A DNA stretch of 64,000 bases from CALLMM01 sp964429855 (GTDB lineage: Bacteria; Armatimonadota; Chthonomonadetes; Chthonomonadales; CAJBBX01): NCBI GenBank assembly GCA_964429855.1, contig CAYSDM010000005.1, positions 42,013 to 106,012 of the forward strand. Direction: 5' to 3'. The translations under genes and the position numbers were made by a program. Positions within the stretch are counted from its first letter, which is position 1, and each line of letters opens with the position of its first letter. Below, one piece after another: positions 44,931-54,507 of the stretch. Below the pieces are notes generated by a model. It saw only the letters and a list, made by a program, of their open reading frames with translations. It searched no databases and had not been told where the DNA came from.

Positions 44931-45599
44931 CTATGTTTCCGGTGTAAATCCCAGGACAATATCGAACCGGGCGGATAGCTCCCCGTGACGCGCCCCTTTT
45001 ATGGGAATGAAGGGCACAATCACAGAGGCGCGCTGCTTCTCGTCGCGAATGGACTGCAGAATGCCATCGCGCGCATTCTGCGCCTCACCCTGTATGTAAC
45101 ACTGCGTGGTGAACTTCTCCTGTCCTTTGATCTTCACCGCAAAATGAATATGCGGCGTTCGTCCCGGATAGCGCACCGGCTTGATCGTTCGGAAAAGGTA
45201 TTCTCCAGAAGAGCCGGTCGTAAAACGTCCGAACCCCTGAAAATTGCTGTCCCGGTTACGGGCATTCCCGCTTCCGCTGTGCAGATAGACGCCGTTTTTG
45301 TCCACCTGCCATATCTCCACCACGGCATTCCGAATCGGCTCCCCGCGACTGTCCAGTATTTTCCCGCTTAGATAGGTAATCTCTCCTACCGCTGTCGTCA
45401 GCGAATCATTGATGATGAGGAGGTCGTTATCTGTGTCGAGAGGCAGCTTATCCGGGTAGAAAGGACCCTCCGTCTGCCTTGGCGTTCGGATCAGATCCTC
45501 GGCGAATACCGCCCCGCTCGCGCATATCAGAACGCCGGTAGTAATCTGTCCCAGAAACTTACGACGGGAGAGCGACATGGAACCCTCTTTTTCTGACAT
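44931..45599 (-). CDS. Intradiol ring-cleavage dioxygenase-like protein, Tat-exported
   Basis: About 222 aa from ATG 45599, with the twin-Arg leader SRRKFLGQITTGVLI. The dioxygenase fold shows TEGPFYPDKL, the first Fe Tyr in KNGVYLHSG, and YPGRTPHIHF with the second Tyr and both His ligands. All four Fe(III) ligands of protocatechuate 3,4-dioxygenases are present. Export is unusual for a catechol pathway enzyme; several exported relatives act on polymeric or plant-derived aromatics, or have no known substrate. The alternative start ATG 45578 (MSLSRR) has GAGGG upstream. Confidence 0.85.
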   Translation of the reverse strand: MSEKEGSMSLSRRKFLGQITTGVLICASGAVFAEDLIRTPRQTEGPFYPDKLPLDTDNDLLIINDSLTTAVGEITYLSGKILDSRGEPIRNAVVEIWQVDKNGVYLHSGSGNARNRDSNFQGFGRFTTGSSGEYLFRTIKPVRYPGRTPHIHFAVKIKGQEKFTTQCYIQGEAQNARDGILQSIRDEKQRASVIVPFIPIKGARHGELSARFDIVLGFTPET

Positions 45600-45636
45600 G
45601 GTTCTGCCTTTCATTATGCGTGATGAAACATTGGAC

Positions 45637-45676
45637 GGAAAACCGCTGCATACAGTAACATATGCAGCGGTTTTCC
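45637..45676 (-). terminator. Terminator of the esterase gene
   Basis: A 16-bp perfect stem (GGAAAACCGCTGCATA/TATGCAGCGGTTTTCC) lies 29 bp after the esterase stop on the minus strand, with TTTT within its 3' arm. Confidence 0.85.
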
Positions 45677-45705
45677 GCTTCTTTTCCGGTTATGAAAAAA
45701 GGCTT

Positions 45706-46902
45706 CTAACGGAACAACTGCGGTGTGAAGCGGATCAGGTAGTCTCTCCAGACCAGCCATGTGTGTCCTCCCCCGGTCTCTTCATAGACCACTTTGAAGT
45801 CATATTTTTTCAGGAGGTTCACCGTTGAGCGCGTAATTTGAAGCAGAAAGTCGTCTTTGCCTGTTCCAAACCAGAGCAGCTTCAATCCCTGCTTTCCAGC
45901 GGCGTTATTTAACAGAGAGAGGTTCTGTTCTTCCCAGGGCGTTCTCGCGCTGGGATCGGGCGCCGCTGCATCATCGGGTCTTCGGCGCGGGAAGGCATTG
46001 AACAGACCGGAACTGAACACGCCTACATAGGCAAACTTCTCCTGATACGGAAGAAAGATATTGAGAGTCTGCGCTCCGCCCATAGAGAGACCGGCGATAG
46101 CTCGGTTTTTTCGATCCGCGATCACCCGGTAGTTCTTTTCTATGACGGGTAGAATATCGCGCATAAACTCCTGTTCAAACTCGCCTGCAGGGGGCTGAGT
46201 ACCGGAACGAGGCGGCGCACCAAAACTGAACGGGCGCGTATGTCCGGCAGGCATTACCACGATCATCGGCTTGATTCTTCCTGCAGCGATGAGGTTATCC
46301 AGTATCACATTTGCCCGCCCTACCGAACTCCAGGAATCATCACAGTCTCCGGCTCCGTGCAGCAGATAGAAGACCGGGAATCGTCCTGTACCCTTTTCAT
46401 AACCGGGTGGCGTGTAGACATGCATCCGTCGAAAGCGCGACAATACGGAGGAGTAGTAGGTGACCTTTGACAGCGCGCCGTGTGGGACCTTGCGAATATC
46501 CATCCACTCCGATCCAGGTATGACGACCAGACTCCAGACATTCCCGTTCGATTCGCTGGTAGCAGGATTGCGCGGATCAACCGTAGAGACGCCATCCACT
46601 ATAAAGGTATATCGGTATGCGCCGGGTTCAAGCGGTCCCAGCGTAACCTGCCAGACACCATTCTCGGCTCTGGTCATCGCTGTGCCTGCGCCGTTGCCTG
46701 GAATGTCACTTCCATTCAGCCGTACTGATTGTGCGCGTGGCGCCAACACGCGAAAAGTCGCCTTGCGGTCGGCATGGACTTCCGGCGACAGCACGGAAGG
46801 CGGCGGCTGCCCGAATATCGGCTTCATGATGAATAGAAGCGTGATGAGGCAGAGCAAGAACCTGACGGACTGACATGAGAGAAAGACTTTTCGAGGGATC
46901 AT
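45706..46902 (-). CDS. Secreted CE1-type esterase with N-terminal carbohydrate-binding-like domain
   Basis: 398 aa. Signal peptide (to about residue 32), an early-set/CBM48-like domain (RVLAPRAQSVRLNGSD, PGAYRYTFIVDG; residues 45-130), then an alpha/beta hydrolase of the enterochelin/feruloyl esterase group: FYLLHGAGDCDDSW, nucleophile Ser in AGLSMGGAQTL, and catalytic His in GGGHTWLVWRDYL. This layout is common in esterases that release acyl or feruloyl groups from plant xylan. GGAAG precedes the ATG. Likely role: polysaccharide deacylation outside the cell. Confidence 0.9.
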   Translation of the reverse strand: MIPRKVFLSCQSVRFLLCLITLLFIMKPIFGQPPPSVLSPEVHADRKATFRVLAPRAQSVRLNGSDIPGNGAGTAMTRAENGVWQVTLGPLEPGAYRYTFIVDGVSTVDPRNPATSESNGNVWSLVVIPGSEWMDIRKVPHGALSKVTYYSSVLSRFRRMHVYTPPGYEKGTGRFPVFYLLHGAGDCDDSWSSVGRANVILDNLIAAGRIKPMIVVMPAGHTRPFSFGAPPRSGTQPPAGEFEQEFMRDILPVIEKNYRVIADRKNRAIAGLSMGGAQTLNIFLPYQEKFAYVGVFSSGLFNAFPRRRPDDAAAPDPSARTPWEEQNLSLLNNAAGKQGLKLLWFGTGKDDFLLQITRSTVNLLKKYDFKVVYEETGGGHTWLVWRDYLIRFTPQLFR

Positions 46903-47023
46903 GGCTTACTTCCAATGCATGATGTTTTGAACATCGTACAGGATGATTATACCTTTTGTTGCAGATTGATTAAAGGAGTACATGAACCGGGTGGGGGAGC
47001 CGTCAATCAGCGATACATTGTGC

Positions 47024-47052
47024 TTGAAAACCAGAGACATATCGTGTATGCT
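47024..47052 (+). promoter_or_regulatory. Promoter of the 642-residue protein gene
   Basis: TTGAAA (47024-47029), 17 bp, TATGCT (47047-47052); the start codon lies 62 bp downstream. Confidence 0.5.
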
Positions 47053-47114
47053 ATGCAGACAGACCTCGTTTCTATATAGATTCGCTTGACTGCTGGTATA
47101 CTTTCATCTATCCC

Positions 47115-49043
47115 GTGAGTGGCATGATCCGTAGAATTCTCGGCTGGTTTGGAATTGTTCCATATATACCGCATATCCCGCTCCCGCAAGGTTCCGCCGC
47201 AGAGCAGGTTGCTTCAGACGGGCATCTGGAGGTTCGTTTCGCGCAGGGAAAAAAGGCGGAACTGACCCCGGAAGAGTGGGAGGAGATCAGCGCGAAAGGC
47301 ATCCAGCCGGTCAAAGAGGACGGTCTTGTATGGCCCGGGAAGACGGTTCACTATCACATCCGAAACGAACGTCATGTTGTAGCGCGTTTTACCGTTACCC
47401 TTACCGATCTGGATCACGCGCTGGTCATCAGCAAGCCTCCCGTAGGTGGATTGATTGCTCCGGAAGGAGGCGTAATCCTTCAGCCGAACGAAGAGGCGGT
47501 TTTTGAGTTCGTCTTCGTACAGCCATCCCTCCAGACTCCTCCCCGTCCGAAATTCTTTCAATTCGTCATCACCTGTTTCAATCCGAATCGGCTGAATGAC
47601 CCCGGAGAGATCATCGGGGAGGAGGCAGCGCGATGGGTGAATCTGCCGGATCAGAACGATTTCGCCCTGCGCGCCTCTCTCGGTAACGCCATTATGCGTC
47701 CCTGGAGACGTTCCGTCGTGCTGAAGATGGAGCTATTTAATCGCAGTCATCTTCCGCCGAATGTTCGCCTGCGAATCCTGCGCTCCCCGACGAAGGAGGG
47801 CTTGCCAGATAAAGGGGAGGAGATCGGTTCTGTGGCTCACGCGCTCGAACCCCGGCGTTCCGGCATATGGCACGCCCTGCTGCCTGCGACGGAGGGCAGG
47901 AACTCCTACTTCCTGACTGTTTCCGGCAGTGTGCAGGTGGCGGAAAGCAAGACATTTGTGCTCCATATCGAACGCATGCTGTATGTACGATACGTTCCCT
48001 GGCTTAGAATGGCAAGAGACTGGTTTTTTGCCTTCTTCCTTCTCTTTTTCCTGATATGGGCTTTCTACGGCGTTCCCATCTATAAGACTGCCACGATCTC
48101 CGTCGCGCTATACGCGGAAGATAACAACGCGCCCATCACAACGCTTGCTCCTCTGAAACTCAAGCTGATTCCGCTCTATGGCGACCGCGCTGGCGCGCCG
48201 ATAGAGGGAGACTATATCCCAGGCGATAAGCGGTTTGTTTTCAAAGTCAGCGGATGGGAAGGGGCGCGTTTTCCCTGGGACTGGAACCTCGACAGCCGCA
48301 CTCCCTTGCGTTTCCGATTGCAGGCGGTGAATACCGGGAATGACGCGCTGTTAATGAAGTATGAGATGAACCAGTTATACAGTCAGTTTGATGCTTCCTC
48401 GATGGCGGCAAGTGTCCCGGAGTTTCAGACGGCGGGCAGCGCATCTATAACGGCGTATTTGAAAACTTCTGAGAGTTTGTCTATTCGATTGGTATCCAGT
48501 CTGGAAGGGGTTACCGGTGACTTTGTGGAGGCAGAACTTACCTATAGAATCGGAGGAGGGAATGAGCAGAAGGTGAATTTCACCTTTCATAAAGATGGCG
48601 AGCAGCTTATAAGCGACCCGATACTTCTGTCTTCGGAGGCGAAAAACGAAAAGGTGACTCTCAGGGTCAAACTACTCACCTCCTCCAACGTTGCCAGTGA
48701 GTCCGGCGAAACTTATGTGCAGTTACAGGCTAACCGCGTACCTACAAATGTAAAAATAGAGTTTCAAAAGCTTGTCTGGTTGGTTATTCAACCGGAAGGA
48801 TGTTCCACATTTCCCGAAAAGGGCAGCGTGGAGATATTCGATATGCTGGATAACCTGATAAAAAAGAAAGATTTCTACGCGAATCAGGATTCGTTTACCA
48901 TATCCATCCCGATAGTAAAAGAAGATATAGATGTGAAGGTAATTGTTTCCATCAAAGAGAGAGTAAGGTATAACCAGATACATTCTCTCTCCCGTCAGGA
49001 CAAAGAGGTGCCGATTCCGGTACCCGTCAAAGAAAATCCGTAA
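47115..49043 (+). CDS. Large single-span membrane protein of unknown function
   Basis: 642 aa from GTG 47115 (or ATG 47124). The N-terminal half (about 30-285) is beta-rich with Ig-like strand patterns (RNERHVVARFTVTLTDLDHA; LQPNEEAVFEFVFVQPSL) that recall alpha-galactosidase NEW3-like or MSP-like domains. One strong helix at about residues 297-320 (WFFAFFLLFFLIWAFYGVPI) splits the protein. The C-terminal half is again beta-rich and lower in GC. No catalytic motif was seen. With no signal peptide, the two halves would lie on opposite sides of the membrane. An O-methyltransferase gene follows by 14 bp. Confidence 0.7.
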   Translation: MSGMIRRILGWFGIVPYIPHIPLPQGSAAEQVASDGHLEVRFAQGKKAELTPEEWEEISAKGIQPVKEDGLVWPGKTVHYHIRNERHVVARFTVTLTDLDHALVISKPPVGGLIAPEGGVILQPNEEAVFEFVFVQPSLQTPPRPKFFQFVITCFNPNRLNDPGEIIGEEAARWVNLPDQNDFALRASLGNAIMRPWRRSVVLKMELFNRSHLPPNVRLRILRSPTKEGLPDKGEEIGSVAHALEPRRSGIWHALLPATEGRNSYFLTVSGSVQVAESKTFVLHIERMLYVRYVPWLRMARDWFFAFFLLFFLIWAFYGVPIYKTATISVALYAEDNNAPITTLAPLKLKLIPLYGDRAGAPIEGDYIPGDKRFVFKVSGWEGARFPWDWNLDSRTPLRFRLQAVNTGNDALLMKYEMNQLYSQFDASSMAASVPEFQTAGSASITAYLKTSESLSIRLVSSLEGVTGDFVEAELTYRIGGGNEQKVNFTFHKDGEQLISDPILLSSEAKNEKVTLRVKLLTSSNVASESGETYVQLQANRVPTNVKIEFQKLVWLVIQPEGCSTFPEKGSVEIFDMLDNLIKKKDFYANQDSFTISIPIVKEDIDVKVIVSIKERVRYNQIHSLSRQDKEVPIPVPVKENP

Positions 49044-49057
49044 TCAAAAAGTGAATC

Positions 49058-50086
49058 ATGTCTGATCCATCTTCCACGCCGTCACAGTCCTCAATACCCT
49101 CGCCGGAGCCAATTTTCCAACTGGCGACCGCCTACTGGGGATCGGCAACTCTTCTCGCGGCGGTGAATATGGGACTGTTTTCGCTCCTGTCGAAAGGCGC
49201 TTTCATGGCTTCGGAGGCTGCGGCGAAACTTCAGTCAGATACCCGCGCCATAGAGATGCTGCTCAATGCCTGCTGTGGATTGAACCTGCTGGACAAGAGT
49301 GATGAGCGATATCAACTCACTCCCTTATCTGCCGCCTATCTTGTACCGGGATCACCCGCCTATCTTGGCAGCGCGCTCCTCTGGAGCCTGAACCAGTATC
49401 CCGCCTGGGGGACTTTATCAGAGGCGGTCAGAACGGGAAAACCGGTGGTTACGCCCGAGGAGCAGTTAGGCGATGACCCGGAAAAGACGCGCGCCTTCGT
49501 GCTGGGTATGCATGAACGCGCCTCCGGAGTCGCCAGAGGGGTGGTACGGTTTCTCGACCTGACAGGATGCGCAAGGCTGCTGGATGTTGGCGGGGGACCG
49601 GGGACCTACTCCATGCTTCTGGCGCAGCAGTATCCCGGGTTGCAGTCTGTTGTTTTGGATCTTCCGGCGGTCGCGGCTATCGCCTCGGAACTGATCGAAA
49701 CAGCCGGACTTTCCGACCGGGTTCATGTGATGGCAGAAGACGCGACTCAGGGCGAGTATGGAGAGGAGGAGTATGATGCCGTTCTTTTTTCCGGGGTGCT
49801 GCACCGCATGAGTCCGCCAGTTATTGAACGCATGTTGTCAGGCGCGAAGAGGGCGTTGAAGGAAGGCGGTCGCGTTCTGGTGAGTGATATTATGCTGGAT
49901 GAAGAGAAGACCTCACCGGTTTTTGCGACGCTGTTTTCGCTTCAGATGCTTCTGACCAGTGGGCACGGAACCGCCTTTTCCGCGACGGAGTGTGGCGCGT
50001 GGTTGACTCGCGCGGGTTTTACGGACATTTCGCTGCGCGTTCTGCCTCCCCCGCTGCCCTACCGTGTTGTTTCGGGGCGAAAGTAG
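49058..50086 (+). CDS. O-methyltransferase family 2-like SAM methyltransferase
   Basis: 342 aa. An N-terminal winged-helix dimerisation domain (FQLATAYWGSATLLAAVNMGLF; LLNACCGLNLL) is followed by the SAM fold: LLDVGGGPGTYSMLLAQ near residue 170, VLDLPAV, and HVMAEDAT. The layout is that of plant-type and polyketide O-methyltransferases, but the usual catalytic His segment appears as SGVLHRM. It may methylate a small secondary metabolite. Its last 174 bases are antisense to the end of the gene at 49913. Confidence 0.82.
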   Translation: MSDPSSTPSQSSIPSPEPIFQLATAYWGSATLLAAVNMGLFSLLSKGAFMASEAAAKLQSDTRAIEMLLNACCGLNLLDKSDERYQLTPLSAAYLVPGSPAYLGSALLWSLNQYPAWGTLSEAVRTGKPVVTPEEQLGDDPEKTRAFVLGMHERASGVARGVVRFLDLTGCARLLDVGGGPGTYSMLLAQQYPGLQSVVLDLPAVAAIASELIETAGLSDRVHVMAEDATQGEYGEEEYDAVLFSGVLHRMSPPVIERMLSGAKRALKEGGRVLVSDIMLDEEKTSPVFATLFSLQMLLTSGHGTAFSATECGAWLTRAGFTDISLRVLPPPLPYRVVSGRK

Positions 50087-53068
50087 GGAAGGCGGCTTCC
50101 AGCCGATCCGCACAACCACCCCCTCCGGATCGTTGGGATACTCCACGAAAAGGGAATTACCCTCGACTTTCATGTTCACGCTCACAGGTGTCCCGTATCG
50201 AGTGTAGGCTTTTACTCCGACAGCCTTCATTCTCCCCGCGTAAATTCTGGCGACACCCTTCGTCTGATCCGGTCCCTGCGCCAGAAATGCGGTACTATCC
50301 ACACGTTCACTCTTTACGCGAAGTCGCCCGGAGACTGCCAGAATGGAAGGCGCGCCTTTAAGGCTTTTGACCTGCTGCAGGAAAGCCAGGCCATTGGCGG
50401 GAACCGTTGGGTTTCTGAGAAGGGGCAGGTTCGGCTTCAAGAGGTCAATGTAATGCCCCTCCAGATCGGATGCATCTCCGAATGTCTTGATTCCGATGTA
50501 GGGACCGCGCCGCACCAGAAACTGCGTACTCTCCTTTAACTCCTCCTCTCCGGAATCAAAGGCGTACTTTACCAGCGCGCGCATCCAGTGTTCCCCGGTG
50601 GTGTTGGAAGAGAGATAGCCAGGAGCAACGCCTGCATAGATCAGCCTTCCATTCCCCGAAAAGCCTTCCCAGACAACGGGTTCCGGATCGCTGGAGAGAG
50701 TGTAGAGGGGCTTGGCTTTTGGCGGAAGGGGATAGAAGGTAAACGGGTAGCCTGGAGGAATTCGCAGGCGCGAAAAAGCCTTCCCGAAAGTCTCATCGGT
50801 CGCGGTCAACAGCACAGGCGGTATACGCGCCGGTCCTGCTTTCACCAGAAAGCCGTTGCCCATATCTACCGTCAGGGTGATCGTAGCGTTTTTCGGGAGG
50901 TTATCAAACCGGTAGCTCCAGAAGGCGTTCCTGTCAGCAAAGCGCGTTTCACCGACAACCTGGCTGTCCGAATCTTGCGCCAGAAAGCGTGTCTCCAGAT
51001 CGGAACCGGACTGAAAGGAGGCGGCAAGCCGATTTCCTATGCGCAACTCCGCTCCAGCGACATACGGTCCCCAGCCATCCTCTTTCGAAATGTCCTCGAA
51101 TCTGACCAGAACGCTGCCGTTCTCCTGCGCGAAGGAGGTCAGGTCGAGCGTGTAACGCTTGCGATTCTGCAAACTACGTTCCTCCGGCGCGCCGCTCAGC
51201 AACACAGACAGCGCTTCATCTCCTGAAGCAGAGCGCAGGGATCGCGCGGCTGGTTTCGCCGTTCGATCCGGGTAGATGCCCGATACCATCAGCAGATGAG
51301 AGAGCGGCGAATCGAATCCCTCCTTTTTCCACCACGAGTCCCGGACATCGTTATAGGCGTCTGTGCCTCCAAAAACGATTAAGGAGCCGCCCTTTCGTAT
51401 CCAGGCTGCCAGAGCTTCATTCGCAGCGCGATCAAGGGGTTTCAGAAAGTCATAACTGACCAGCAGCACCTTCATGCCGTCGAGATAGCCCGGTTCTACG
51501 GCACGATCCAGAGAGAGAATACGAACCGGAATCCCTTTTTCAATCAACGGCAGGCAGAGACCGTAGAAACCATCCATGTCGCTGGGGAAAGGCTCAGCGC
51601 GCTGCCACTGCATGGAATCGGAGGTGAAGGTTCCAATTCCTTCGCTGCCAGCCTGAAATGAGCCGCGCGGGAATCGCCATAGATCGGCTAACGCCCCGAC
51701 TACCGTGTTGATAACGATTGCGTAGTCATTCGGAACGCGCCCGTAGATCCGCTGTGGCCAGGGCATGACTTCAAAACGGATCACATCCGGAAACATCAGC
51801 GCGGCTAACAGCGTTCGCTCATAGTTCTGATGGTAGTCTTCCATCGGCAGGTTCGGGTTGTCTTCCACAGGATCCATCAGAAACCACAGGCTTTTATCTG
51901 TTCCCCGAATAAGGTGATAGAGCGAGGAGTACTCCAGATAGCCAACCTCAAAGGTTCTTTCCGAACGCGCGCCGCCAAGACGAGCCGGTGTTCGCGCCGT
52001 TCCCGTCCAGACCTGTCCTATAATCTCCTGTAGTTCAGGCAGTTTCAGCAGACCATAGTGCGGCGAGATGATCGCCCAGTGGGAGTAGTTTATCGGGCTG
52101 TGTACGGCTGCCATGCGACGCACTTCCGGGTTGATACGAGCCGCCTCCTGCAGGATCGCTCTCACCACCCGCTGCTTCAGGTAGGCTTTCAACTGCTCCG
52201 CCCGGTAACGCGAATCGACACTCGCATGCGGCGGTTCCCAGGAAGTGGCGTAACGCTCCTGCCAGGCAGCCTTGAACGCTTCGGAGTAGTCGCCTTTTGC
52301 CCAGTACTCCGGCTCTTCCGGGCAGATAGCCTGACTTCCCGCCTGGATAGCATCGGTATAGTATTTCAGAAGCAGTCGCGTGCGGTTCTCGGTGGGAACC
52401 ATGTAGAAATCGTTCGCGATAGTGATAGGCTTGTTATTGCGGTCCTGCTGTGTCTCCTCCGGGTGCTCCTTCACATACTCTTCGTATGCGCGAAAGCCGC
52501 CCATTGTCTGGAGCGTGTATCCTCGATCTGCCCAGGTCTGAATCACTTCCGGGTTGCTGGAGTAGATCAGCACGGCGTCGGTTGGCACGCCAATGTTCGG
52601 ACTGTAGCGTTCACCGGTTTGAAAGGAGGTGTAGGGAGTAGGAGGGCGCGGGACAGGCCAGGCTCTTGCTCCTAAAGGGATCCCCATCATGCGCTCAACG
52701 GCATCGCTGACGCCATCGCGATTGGTATCCATCTCCTGCATTCGGAAGCGAATGTTCTGGACGCTTACCTTACCCTCCTGCATCTGAAATCGAAACGTCA
52801 GACTGCCTCCGAGCGGATGATTCAACGGCGAGGTCACATATAGAAATCGCTGATTGCCGGTCTTTTCCTGCCTGGTGGGGAGCGGTTTTCCCTCTGTGGA
52901 CAAAACCTGAATCAGGATATCTTCTCCTGCTTCAAAGGTGAGTGTGCAGCGTGCTCCCGGCGTTACCGGCAGTTTATAGTCCCAGAGATTCTCCTGAAGC
53001 TGAGCAGGAAGGGACGGGGCAAGCAGAAGCAAAACCAGACTGATGAAAACCGAGAGAAAACCGAGCAA
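49913..53068 (-). CDS. Large secreted protein, probably carbohydrate-active
   Basis: About 1051 aa. TTG 53068 has GGAGAG eight bases upstream and starts a signal peptide (LGFLSVFISLVLLLLAPSLPAQ). A lectin-like beta domain is followed by a dockerin-like calcium loop NRDGVSDAVERMMG near residue 125. The middle (about 150-530) resembles a barrel glycosidase, with EEPEYWAKGDY as a possible acid/base region. ILLVSYDF-type and WIRKGGSLIVFGG segments near 540-570 recall the trimerisation domain of GH42-like enzymes. Beta domains follow. The last about 58 codons are a strongly basic tail antisense to the methyltransferase gene and may be read-through after loss of the original stop. Confidence 0.7.
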   Translation of the reverse strand: MLGFLSVFISLVLLLLAPSLPAQLQENLWDYKLPVTPGARCTLTFEAGEDILIQVLSTEGKPLPTRQEKTGNQRFLYVTSPLNHPLGGSLTFRFQMQEGKVSVQNIRFRMQEMDTNRDGVSDAVERMMGIPLGARAWPVPRPPTPYTSFQTGERYSPNIGVPTDAVLIYSSNPEVIQTWADRGYTLQTMGGFRAYEEYVKEHPEETQQDRNNKPITIANDFYMVPTENRTRLLLKYYTDAIQAGSQAICPEEPEYWAKGDYSEAFKAAWQERYATSWEPPHASVDSRYRAEQLKAYLKQRVVRAILQEAARINPEVRRMAAVHSPINYSHWAIISPHYGLLKLPELQEIIGQVWTGTARTPARLGGARSERTFEVGYLEYSSLYHLIRGTDKSLWFLMDPVEDNPNLPMEDYHQNYERTLLAALMFPDVIRFEVMPWPQRIYGRVPNDYAIVINTVVGALADLWRFPRGSFQAGSEGIGTFTSDSMQWQRAEPFPSDMDGFYGLCLPLIEKGIPVRILSLDRAVEPGYLDGMKVLLVSYDFLKPLDRAANEALAAWIRKGGSLIVFGGTDAYNDVRDSWWKKEGFDSPLSHLLMVSGIYPDRTAKPAARSLRSASGDEALSVLLSGAPEERSLQNRKRYTLDLTSFAQENGSVLVRFEDISKEDGWGPYVAGAELRIGNRLAASFQSGSDLETRFLAQDSDSQVVGETRFADRNAFWSYRFDNLPKNATITLTVDMGNGFLVKAGPARIPPVLLTATDETFGKAFSRLRIPPGYPFTFYPLPPKAKPLYTLSSDPEPVVWEGFSGNGRLIYAGVAPGYLSSNTTGEHWMRALVKYAFDSGEEELKESTQFLVRRGPYIGIKTFGDASDLEGHYIDLLKPNLPLLRNPTVPANGLAFLQQVKSLKGAPSILAVSGRLRVKSERVDSTAFLAQGPDQTKGVARIYAGRMKAVGVKAYTRYGTPVSVNMKVEGNSLFVEYPNDPEGVVVRIGWKPPSLLSPRNNTVGQRGRQNAQRNVRKTRASQPRATLRRGKGGSVPTGQKHLKRKQRRKNR

Positions 53069-53113
53069 GGTAGGACTCTCCAAGAGGTAGCAACTGAACC
53101 GTGCAAATGGCGT

Positions 53114-53398
53114 TCAGGACTCAAAAATAGTCACAATGCCTTCATTCTGTCCCAGTTTGAGAAACTCATCACAGGTTTGGGGTATGGGAAGGTTTTTCTT
53201 TGACGCATCATTGTATCTTCGAACCGCCTCCTGTGCAAACTGCAGCGGGGAGAGGGCGTGGACCGCAATGCGCATGACAAAGTTCACTTTTGAGGCGACC
53301 TTGCTCTGCATCTGGCGGACAATCTCCTCCGCATTTTTACCGCTAAAGAACTCATCCACGCTGACCTGGTCAGCCTGATATTTGACGCGAACTTTCAT
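53114..53398 (-). CDS. Small protein of unknown function
   Basis: 94 aa, charged and mainly helical (EEIVRQMQSKVASKVNFVMRIAVHALSPLQFAQEAVRRYND), no signal peptide or membrane helix, so cytoplasmic. ATG overlaps the stop of the DUF6807 gene (ATGA), which supports a real, coupled gene. No family was recognised. Confidence 0.7.
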   Translation of the reverse strand: MKVRVKYQADQVSVDEFFSGKNAEEIVRQMQSKVASKVNFVMRIAVHALSPLQFAQEAVRRYNDASKKNLPIPQTCDEFLKLGQNEGIVTIFES

Positions 53399-54507
53399 CC
53401 GTCCACTCTCTCTACCTGCGGCGGGCAGGCGAAATTCAGATAGTGTCCGCGCACATCCGCGGCGGCAGCATCCCCCTCATGCAGGAGAAGACGATAGGAG
53501 AAACGCATCGTCTTGCCCGTCTCCAGTAAAAAGGCTCCCTCCTTGCGCCCATCTGTAAAATCGCTCAACCCGAAGGGATTGGCGGCAAACAGACCATAGT
53601 TGCGAACATGCCAGTAGGTGGGATGACGGAAGCTGTCCGGGTGATCCAGGATGGCGATGCCAATATGCTTTCCTTCCACCATGCCAGAATAGTCGCACCA
53701 GTGCGCGGCTTTGCCCCAGGTCTCTCTCTCCTGAACGCCTCCGTAACTGTTTTCGATCTTTCCACCGCGGGGAACATCCATTGAACTCGCCACGCGCGCG
53801 GAGATCAATCCTCCCTCTTTGGTATCGCCAAAGAGAACCGGTGCGGATACCGGGGCGAGGAGAATATCAATATCCATCATACGCATGGAAGCCACATTCC
53901 AGACCGTTACAGTAAGGTGCTGTGACAGGATGGGGCTGCCTGCGGAGTCTGTCCATTCGCTTTCGCTGGAAAACCTGCCGAAGACGCAGCCGCTGGCTAA
54001 CTGATAGAAGTTTCGGTGCCGGGTATGCCCGTGACCCTCGTCCTCGCTCCAGTTGTCCGTACCATTGACACTGCCAAAAGCGATATAGAGGGAGCGATGA
54101 TGCCGATGATCTTTAGATTCATTCTCCAGGTCGTCGCGCATGGGATAGGCGCGTGTGACCGGAACGCCTCCCGGAGCATAAAGTGGCCAGAAGTAAGGGC
54201 GGGCAGGCACATCCGAAAAGCGATAGATGGTGAATAGCTCTTCATCGAGGAGAATATGAAGCTGCGAAGCGTCCAGTTTCAGATGCACTCTTGATGTTGA
54301 GACGGAATCATCCATCTCATAGACCGCCCTCTCGCCTTTCTGGAGTGGGAGAGGAATGAAGTAGAGCAAATTACCTTCTCGCTGTACCGGGACGGTCAGC
54401 GCTCCCATCCTCAGACTTTGCGGCGTCTCAGGCAAATCCCAGGGAAGAGACAGGGGGCAGTTTATCCGGGGATGCTCGCCCGCCTGAACAATGATTTGTA
54501 AACTCAT
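53395..54507 (-). CDS. DUF6807 (PmoA-like) family protein
   Basis: 370 aa, beta-rich, no signal peptide. The family mark is KDHRHHRSLYIAFGSVNG with clustered His near residue 135, then DEGHGHTRH, GLISARVASSMDV, and HPTYWHVRNYGLFAANPFG near the C-terminus. The name PmoA comes from a weak similarity and does not mean methane oxidation; members cluster with sugar transporters and oxidoreductases in Planctomycetes, Verrucomicrobia and relatives. It overlaps the MFS gene by 4 bp. A role in sugar breakdown is inferred from context. Confidence 0.82.
   Translation of the reverse strand: MSLQIIVQAGEHPRINCPLSLPWDLPETPQSLRMGALTVPVQREGNLLYFIPLPLQKGERAVYEMDDSVSTSRVHLKLDASQLHILLDEELFTIYRFSDVPARPYFWPLYAPGGVPVTRAYPMRDDLENESKDHRHHRSLYIAFGSVNGTDNWSEDEGHGHTRHRNFYQLASGCVFGRFSSESEWTDSAGSPILSQHLTVTVWNVASMRMMDIDILLAPVSAPVLFGDTKEGGLISARVASSMDVPRGGKIENSYGGVQERETWGKAAHWCDYSGMVEGKHIGIAILDHPDSFRHPTYWHVRNYGLFAANPFGLSDFTDGRKEGAFLLETGKTMRFSYRLLLHEGDAAAADVRGHYLNFACPPQVERVDG

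Noticed and set aside
47087..47104. TTGACT/TATACT pair before the 642-residue protein gene
   Set aside because: The spacer is far too short; the TTGAAA/TATGCT pair upstream is preferred.
53395..54507. PmoA as evidence of methane oxidation
   Set aside because: The name is a family label; no membrane helices and no pmoB or pmoC genes are present.
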